A DNA stretch of 12,126 nt from Gymnopus androsaceus JB14 (lineage: Eukaryota; Basidiomycota; Agaricomycetes; Agaricales; Omphalotaceae), in the NCBI GenBank assembly GCA_009733575.1, contig ML770263.1, positions 1-12,126 of the forward strand, written 5' to 3'. A program made the position numbers and the translations under genes. This document shows, piece after piece, positions 7,227 through 12,126 of the stretch; the first letter of the stretch is position 1; the number at the start of each line of letters is the position of its first letter. Below the pieces are notes generated by a model that was not told the origin of the DNA, did not search any database, and saw nothing but the letters and a program-made list of their open reading frames with translations.

Positions 7227-7642
7227 CCCAAGAGACCTTCAAAGCCACCATAAACGCATTGGCTGTTTTCTCTGTGAAAGCAGACAAGAAGCTCAGTCCT
7301 GCGGAGCTAATCTCTACCATTCGTGCTGAATCAATGGTACACCAAATGCGACATGATCACAAGAAGGAATCGGCAAACTATGCCGGTAACAGGGGAAGAG
7401 GAGGTTTCCGAGGTTGTGGAAATTCCTTTAGGGGAAATTCCTGAGGCAGAGGCCGTGGCCGCGGAGGATCAACAAGTCATCAGGACTCCGTTTGTTACAA
7501 CTGCGGAGGTAAAGGTCACTTTGGAAATCAATGTCCATCGGAAAAACGGAGTCAGGCCAAGGAGGCCAAGGAGACGAAGGCTCCTAAAGAAAAGCAGAAG
7601 AAGAAGTCGGATGGAAACTGGAGAGATAGGCCGAAGAACAAT
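7226..7642 (+). pseudogene. gag: Copia Gag C-terminal part with zinc knuckle, one stop
   Basis: The frame opens at ETFKATINALAV, the normal continuation of the capsid region that is cut off at about 1728. An Arg/Gly-rich stretch (NRGRGGFRG and GRGRGRGG) follows, as in RNA-binding nucleocapsids. Within that stretch a TGA (7442-7444) replaces what should be an Arg codon. The frame then resumes into a CX2CX4HX4C zinc knuckle (CYNCGGKGHFGNQC, 7493-7534) that would bind the genomic RNA. A Lys-rich linker leads in the same frame to the protease. The stop lies before the knuckle, so it is damage and not a normal Gag/Pol boundary. Confidence 0.88.
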
Positions 7643-7645
7643 GAA

Positions 7646-9937
7646 GTGGCATCCTCATCCATGATTGAGGAAGTACCAGAATCATCATGGGCAGCAATCG
7701 AAATTCCCACTAAGCATGGGAATCTTGTTTTCGATTTTTCCGAAATAGCTGATAAATTCGAATTAGCTCTTTCATCGCCGAGCGATCACAGATGTCAGAA
7801 ATACAATTCTGATATAGTGCAAAACATCAAAGTCGACAGTCCGCCACCTCTTACTCTTAATGGTGAAGAGGAGGAAAAAGTATACGTCGACGCTTACGCT
7901 GCAGCCCACAGTTACGGAGCAATTCTTTTTGACTCCGGATGCTCTACCCACATGACGCCACTCACCGACGGACTCAGGAATCAACGGGAGATTCCAACAC
8001 AAGTCATCCAGGCCACTAACGCAGAAACATTCATGGCAAACATCTCCGGCACACTCGATCTGGGACTTCCAACAAACAAACAAACAAGAAATAAGAATGT
8101 TAAGCTCCCCAACACCCTTCTATGTCCAGACACTCCCAACACACTCGTATCACTGGGAAAACTTGACGATGATGGTTACGCCATCCACACCACTAATGGT
8201 AAAATGACGATCAGAGATCGCCAGGGGAAACTCGTGGGAGTTATCCCAAAGACTAACGGACTATACCAGATCCCATCACGGGAACACGCTTATTCGACTA
8301 AGATCAGCAGATTGGTATCTCTTTACGAGGCACACTGCATCTTAGGTCACCTCAACTATGCTTACGTGAAGCATATGTTCCGAGACAGCCAAGTTCGTGG
8401 AATCGGATTGGATCCAAAACAAATGGATGAACCAGAATGCCACGCTTGTATGCTTGGGAAAGCATCCAGGTATCCTATTGCTCAGGTGCGATCATCTCCA
8501 TGTGCGGAGAATTTTGGAGACGTCTTCCACATGGACGTATGGGGACCAGCACAAGTCAGAACGGTAAACCATTGCACGTACACGCTGACTTTAGTTGACG
8601 AAGCAACTGACTGGTTGGAGGAACCCCAAATAAGGTCGAAGGATGAGTCATTCGCACAGTACGTGGTTCTCCAAACAGGTCTCCAAACTCAATACGGCAC
8701 AACTGTTAAAGTTCTCCACTCTGATCGAGGGGGAGAATTTCTCAGTAACGAATTCACGGCATATCTGGAATGTATTGGGACACAACGACGTCTCACGGTA
8801 CACAACACCCCGGAGCACAATGGTATAGCGGAACGCGCACATCAAATGTTGCTTAATGCAGTTCGAAGTCTTTTGATCTCATCAGGACTCCCGAAATGGC
8901 TTTGGGGATTCATGATGAAATACGCAGTATATGTTTGGAACAGGATGCCGAAGAAAGCCATTGGAATGGCCACTCCATACGAGAAACGGTTTGGCATTAA
9001 ACCGGACATTACTAATCTTCGAATCTTCGGCAGTATCGTTTATGTTAAAAGAGAAAAGGAACCCGGCAAATTGGAACCACAGGCTCAGGAAGGACGCTGG
9101 ATAGGACTCGAACCCGAATCAAATGGTCACTACATCTACTGGCCAACACGTCACACTGTCATGACGGAGAGGAACGTAGTTTTCTCTGACAGGCAGATCC
9201 AACCCGTTGAAGGGGAGGATGGAAATTTGGGAAATTTGGAAACATCGGTCACCAAGTTGGAACAGCCTGTCATACCAGTTCCAGAGGAGATTGCCGAACC
9301 AATTGCACCAGACGAAGTATCTGGGAAACGAGTCAGACAACCCATCAAGAAGATCAGGGACGTCATTGAAGGACTTGGAGAAGGAAGTGATGAGTTGCGA
9401 CATCTTACCGCATCTCTAGGTCAGGTAACATCAGAAATTGAATCTGATCCTTTATCTGTTGCAGAAGCTATGCGACAACCTGACAGCTCCAATTGGTATG
9501 ATGCCATGAAGGACGAAATCTCCAGACTCCAGGAGCGTGGAACCTATACAATTGTTACTCCACCTCCAGATGCCAATATTCTCACATCCAAATGGGTCTA
9601 TCAAACCAAGAAGGATGAACAAGGTCACATTACAGGACACCGAGCTCGTCTTGTTGTACGTGGATTTAATCAGATCCCAGACATTGACTACTTCCCAGAA
9701 GAAACATTTGCATCTGTTGCAAAACTTGCATCAGCCCGTGCTATACTCAGCATTGGAGTTGAGAAGAGCATGATTATTCACCAAATGGAGGTGAAATCAG
9801 CTTACCTTTACGGGAAATTGGATGACAACGAGTGCATTTTCATGAAGGCACCTCCAGGCATAGATATAGGGGTAAAACCAGGTCAAACTTTATGGCTTAA
9901 ACTCGCACTTTACAGACTTAAACAAACCGGTCGATGA
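7646..9937 (+). CDS. pol: Copia Pol: protease, integrase, N-terminal reverse transcriptase
   Basis: The frame continues from the zinc knuckle without a stop, so 7646 is only a nominal start. Counting from there, the aspartic protease active site is FDSGCS (Asp 96). The GAG-pre-integrase zinc site is H230, H235, C265 and C268. The integrase core shows D297 (HMDVWGP), D360 (LHSDRGG) and E396 (HNGIAERAH), a D,D-35-E triad with its spacing intact. The reverse transcriptase starts near residue 636, with KWVYQTKKDEQG, RLVVRGFNQ and EETFASVAK. Motif A reads HQMEVKSAYL, with Glu 715 where catalytic Asp is expected (codon 9788-9790). The frame stops at TGA 9935-9937 after LKQTGR, where CGA or CAA would read on into WY. 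Confidence 0.93.
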   Translation: MASSSMIEEVPESSWAAIEIPTKHGNLVFDFSEIADKFELALSSPSDHRCQKYNSDIVQNIKVDSPPPLTLNGEEEEKVYVDAYAAAHSYGAILFDSGCSTHMTPLTDGLRNQREIPTQVIQATNAETFMANISGTLDLGLPTNKQTRNKNVKLPNTLLCPDTPNTLVSLGKLDDDGYAIHTTNGKMTIRDRQGKLVGVIPKTNGLYQIPSREHAYSTKISRLVSLYEAHCILGHLNYAYVKHMFRDSQVRGIGLDPKQMDEPECHACMLGKASRYPIAQVRSSPCAENFGDVFHMDVWGPAQVRTVNHCTYTLTLVDEATDWLEEPQIRSKDESFAQYVVLQTGLQTQYGTTVKVLHSDRGGEFLSNEFTAYLECIGTQRRLTVHNTPEHNGIAERAHQMLLNAVRSLLISSGLPKWLWGFMMKYAVYVWNRMPKKAIGMATPYEKRFGIKPDITNLRIFGSIVYVKREKEPGKLEPQAQEGRWIGLEPESNGHYIYWPTRHTVMTERNVVFSDRQIQPVEGEDGNLGNLETSVTKLEQPVIPVPEEIAEPIAPDEVSGKRVRQPIKKIRDVIEGLGEGSDELRHLTASLGQVTSEIESDPLSVAEAMRQPDSSNWYDAMKDEISRLQERGTYTIVTPPPDANILTSKWVYQTKKDEQGHITGHRARLVVRGFNQIPDIDYFPEETFASVAKLASARAILSIGVEKSMIIHQMEVKSAYLYGKLDDNECIFMKAPPGIDIGVKPGQTLWLKLALYRLKQTGR

Positions 9938-9943
9938 TGGTAT

Positions 9944-10993
9944 ATGCGATTCAGGGAAATCATGACCCAACTGGGGTTTAAACGGTCTGATTTTGATCAT
10001 GCTGTTTTCTATCGTACTAATCCCTTCACCATCATTTTCATACATGTTGACGACATGACATTGGTTACTGAAACCCTGGCCATCATGGAGAAATTGAAGA
10101 AAGATATTGGGGCTATAATTGAAGTTGTTGATTCCGGAGAAATCCATTGGCTACTTGGGATCGAGATCCGAAGATCTCTCCACAATAGGACAATTCACCT
10201 ATCCCAGCGGTCATACATTGACGCCATACTCTCTCGCTATGGATTCTCGGATATAAAGCCACTCTCTATTCCCTTCGATCCCCACATTCACCTCACCAAA
10301 GACCAATCACCCAAAACGGTCGAGGATATCGCTTTCATGCGCGACAAACCCTACAGAGAGGCCCTTGGCGCTCTCCAGTACTTATCCGTCGCCATGAGAC
10401 CCGACATCATGTATGCAGTCTCTATCCTTGCTTGCTTTTCACAAAACCCCGGCATCACTCATTGGAATGGTGTACGCCATGTCTACGCCTATCTCAAATA
10501 CACTCGAGATTTTTGGCTCAGTACGAGCAACCAGGAGACAGTCCAAGGCTATACGGATGCGGATGGTATGTCCCAAGAGGATCGACATGCTATTTCCGGG
10601 TACATTTTTATGTTGAATGGCGGAGCAGTATCTTGGTCGTCGAAACGACAGGATACCATTTCTTTATCCACCACGGAAGCCGAGTATATCGCTTTGACCC
10701 ATGCGGCAAAGAAAGCGATCTGGCTTAGAAATCTTTTATCGGAAATCTTTGGTCCAATTACTCATGCGATCCCTATCAAGTCAGACAATCAATCCGCCAT
10801 CGCATTGGCGAAGGGTGATCGTTTTCATGCCAGGACCAAACACATCGATATCCGATACCACTTCATCCGCTACGTCATCGAGGAAGGTAAAATTCGTCTT
10901 ACATACTGCCCTACCGAAAACATGACAGCAGACATCTTCACCAAAGCCTTACCTTTGATGAAAGCCAAACACTTCGCAGCATCCATGGATTAG
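9944..10993 (+). CDS. pol: Copia Pol: C-terminal reverse transcriptase and RNase H
   Basis: This is the same frame as the preceding piece, two codons after its TGA, so ATG 9944 is probably not a true start. Residues 34-38 (HVDDM) are the reverse transcriptase motif C with both catalytic Asp. GEIHWLLGIEI and SQRSYIDAIL belong to the RT thumb/connection, and RPDIMYAVSIL precedes the RNase H domain. RNase H shows Asp 205 (GYTDADG), Glu 245 (STTEAEYIAL) and Asp 281 (SDNQSAI), and HIDIRYHFIR near the end. The C-terminus (MTADIFTKALP) is the usual copia ending, so the protein is complete here. It stops 18 bases before the 3' LTR. Confidence 0.93.
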   Translation: MRFREIMTQLGFKRSDFDHAVFYRTNPFTIIFIHVDDMTLVTETLAIMEKLKKDIGAIIEVVDSGEIHWLLGIEIRRSLHNRTIHLSQRSYIDAILSRYGFSDIKPLSIPFDPHIHLTKDQSPKTVEDIAFMRDKPYREALGALQYLSVAMRPDIMYAVSILACFSQNPGITHWNGVRHVYAYLKYTRDFWLSTSNQETVQGYTDADGMSQEDRHAISGYIFMLNGGAVSWSSKRQDTISLSTTEAEYIALTHAAKKAIWLRNLLSEIFGPITHAIPIKSDNQSAIALAKGDRFHARTKHIDIRYHFIRYVIEEGKIRLTYCPTENMTADIFTKALPLMKAKHFAASMD

Positions 10994-11002
10994 CAAAGGT
11001 TT

Positions 11003-11011
11003 GAAGGGGAG
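11003..11011 (+). promoter_or_regulatory. Polypurine tract
   Basis: GAAGGGGAG directly abuts the TG start of the 3' LTR. In LTR retrotransposons this purine run survives RNase H and primes plus-strand DNA synthesis. Confidence 0.8.
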
Positions 11012-11373
11012 TGTTGGAATATCAAAGGTAAACATATTCTATCGAACTATACATGGAACGCTTTCTTGTAGTCTCCACTTGTTTGTATCACCATCCCATG
11101 CACTCCACTGTTATTGTCTCGCAGACTCCACTCAGTCTCTTGCCGTATCCACTTACTATCTCGCAGTACCCACTTTACTGTATGGACAGTAGCCACACGT
11201 ATTCACGCAGTAGCCACTTGCCTGATATATTGTTTGTACATAGGACTGTATATAAGCCTAGGTAGCATACCTGTAAAAACACCATTGTCCCCCATCGATC
11301 TGTGTGATCGTTACTATGAAGTCCTGTGTGGACTTATTGCTGCTACTTCTTATTTAGGAACGTAACTCTAATA
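11012..11373 (+). repeat. Copia 3' LTR (362 bp)
   Basis: It starts TGTTGGAATATC next to the polypurine tract and ends CTCTAATA before the CTGAG flank. It matches the minus-strand LTR at 2899-3261 end to end. TATATAAG lies at 11249-11256. Small open frames inside it are chance. The differences from the other LTR are almost all CG to TG or CA. Confidence 0.93.
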
Positions 11374-11378
11374 CTGAG
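11374..11378. other. Target-site duplication, 3' side
   Basis: CTGAG follows the LTR directly and equals the 5 bases before the 5' LTR when that half is read on the minus strand (3262-3266). Confidence 0.7.
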
Positions 11379-11640
11379 CTCTCTGGAGCTCTCTGGAGAC
11401 GGTACCCTTTCTCCAGAATGTATTGGCCAAGATACAGGTTTTGCTGATGGATGCCTTTCGCAAGATGTGTTGATTGGGCTTGTACCACGGGCATGCCCAA
11501 AGCACATGCTTATGGTGGCAGTTTTCACAAAGTATCAGACTTTGACTGCGTTTCAGACTCGCAATCTGGGCTTGGACTGCTAATCACATGCTCAACTTGT
11601 GACTTCGACTTTTTTTACTCACTTTGACTGCCTGCCACCT
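11379..11640. repeat. Repeat T, part beyond the copia insertion
   Basis: It resembles 3345-3600: CTCTCTGGAG (twice here), GGTACCC, CTCCAGAATGTATTGGCC, then TATGGTGGCAGTTTTCAC and a tail rich in GACTTTGACT-like motifs. About 50 bases near 11450-11505 are absent from the other copy or too diverged to align. It is the outer part of the T arm into which the copia element jumped. No gene is present. Confidence 0.65.
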
Positions 11641-12126
11641 AGCTCTTGAACTGGATGTTGGACTGCATCGACATATTCATCAGTATATTAGGACCTCAGC
11701 TGAAGTTGCTGCACTCAAAAAATAATCGCTGATTTCTTGCCGACTTATAAGTAATCCCAGCCGGCTGGTCGAGATTCATACAAGCGCCCATGCCAGTATC
11801 TGGAACAGTTACCCAATTTGAGCCCCAGACACAAATAATGTATACAAATGTATTACAGTTGTAATAAACCCTTATGTCTACAAATTTATTACAACTGTAG
11901 GTACCATCAAATATTACAACCATTAATAGTAATATAATTTGGCGCGCAAACTTCGGGCCCGCCTCCACTTCCCTCCCCTCCCTTGCTGCGCTCAGAGGGT
12001 CCCCCGGGCCGGGAAAATGTCAGCAGGCACTCTAAAGCCTCGTTTGCACTTGTTTCAAGAGGCGGTAACCCCTAACTGCTAACCCAGGACATCTGGCAAT
12101 GCCGGACTAGCTCTCTAATGTTAGCA
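11641..12126. other. Non-coding tail of the window
   Basis: No credible gene. It contains a hairpin at 11855-11898, then an abrupt change from AT-rich sequence to a GC-rich, pyrimidine-rich block at about 11941-12015 (GGCGCGC, CCCCCGGGCCGGG). The last 50 bases are bounded by TGCTAAC (12077-12083) and GTTAGCA (12120-12126), which could be a short inverted pair or chance. Confidence 0.4.
11855..11898. repeat. Perfect 14-bp hairpin
   Basis: ACAGTTGTAATAAA (11855-11868) and TTTATTACAACTGT (11885-11898) are exact inverted copies with a 16-base loop. There is no run of U after it and no gene upstream. A decayed MITE core is possible. Confidence 0.6.

Larger units (their letters stand above)
7226..11373 (+). 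mobile_element. 3' half of a Ty1/copia retrotransposon (Gag end, Pol, LTR)
   Basis: The segment begins inside Gag and runs in one reading frame through the nucleocapsid, protease, integrase, reverse transcriptase and RNase H, then polypurine tract and 3' LTR. The order protease-integrase-RT-RNase H defines Ty1/copia rather than gypsy. The frame is interrupted only by two TGA codons (7442-7444, 9935-9937). The 5' LTR and Gag N-terminus that belong to it lie inverted at 1719-3261. Confidence 0.93.

Noticed and set aside
9935..9937. Programmed readthrough of the TGA in Pol
   Set aside because: The stop lies within the reverse transcriptase domain, not at a Gag/Pol border, and a second TGA of the same kind occurs in Gag. 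Decay explains both better.
11001..11365. Short open frames within the 3' LTR, and their counterparts in 3008-3399
   Set aside because: They lie in both LTR copies on opposite strands, overlap each other in different frames and have no motif. They are by-products of LTR sequence.
7226..11373. Two independent copia insertions rather than one split element
   Set aside because: The matching CTGAG flanks, the complementary Gag break and about 96% LTR identity favour one insertion. I cannot fully exclude two copies without a genome search.
11696..11968. 90-codon minus-strand frame
   Set aside because: It crosses a hairpin and an AT-rich non-coding stretch, and its composition is not protein-like.

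Overview
The window looks like a transposon-rich, gene-poor part of a fungal nuclear genome, most likely a basidiomycete. The reasons are a Ty1/copia retrotransposon whose best-recognised features resemble fungal copia elements, short GT..AG introns in a decayed gene, several small inverted-repeat elements, and many changes from CG to TG or CA. The phylum is an inference; no host gene is intact enough to prove it. I see no rRNA, tRNA or CRISPR array.

Layout. Positions 1-150 hold nested palindromes built on GGATTCCAT. From 151 to 1090 there is no convincing gene, only a possible LTR-like stretch and a GC-rich degenerate repeat. Positions 1091-1374 are a chimera of two repeats that recur at 4410-4562 and 7113-7226. 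A fold-back element fills 1397-1725. On the minus strand, 1719-3261 is the 5' end of a copia element: LTR, primer-binding site and the first part of Gag. A second palindromic repeat (here called T) lies at 3262-3600. It is followed by a MITE-like element (3986-4270), a decayed intron-containing integrase-like gene on the minus strand (about 4450-6131), and an 875-bp element with 34-bp terminal inverted repeats (6146-7020). From 7226 to 11373 on the plus strand is the rest of a copia element: Gag end with zinc knuckle, protease, integrase, reverse transcriptase, RNase H, polypurine tract and 3' LTR. The window ends in T-repeat sequence and anonymous DNA.

How the parts fit. The two copia pieces appear to be one insertion split by an inversion of about 5.5 kb. 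The left piece stops inside Gag where the right piece begins. Both outer LTR ends are flanked by the same 5-bp target duplication (CTGAG). The non-copia sequences at the two breakpoints (the fold-back arm at 1725 and the repeat at 7226) are also the two halves of one palindrome. The element is dead: two in-frame TGA codons sit where CGA (Arg) is expected, and the first catalytic Asp of the reverse transcriptase is Glu.

Decay pattern. My hand alignment of the two LTRs gives 13 substitutions and one 1-base indel over about 362 bp. Twelve of the 13 substitutions fall at ten ancestral CpG sites. The same type of change explains both Pol stops, a stop in the integrase-like gene, and mismatches in two of the palindromes. 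This points to CpG-methylation-driven decay of repeats in this genome.
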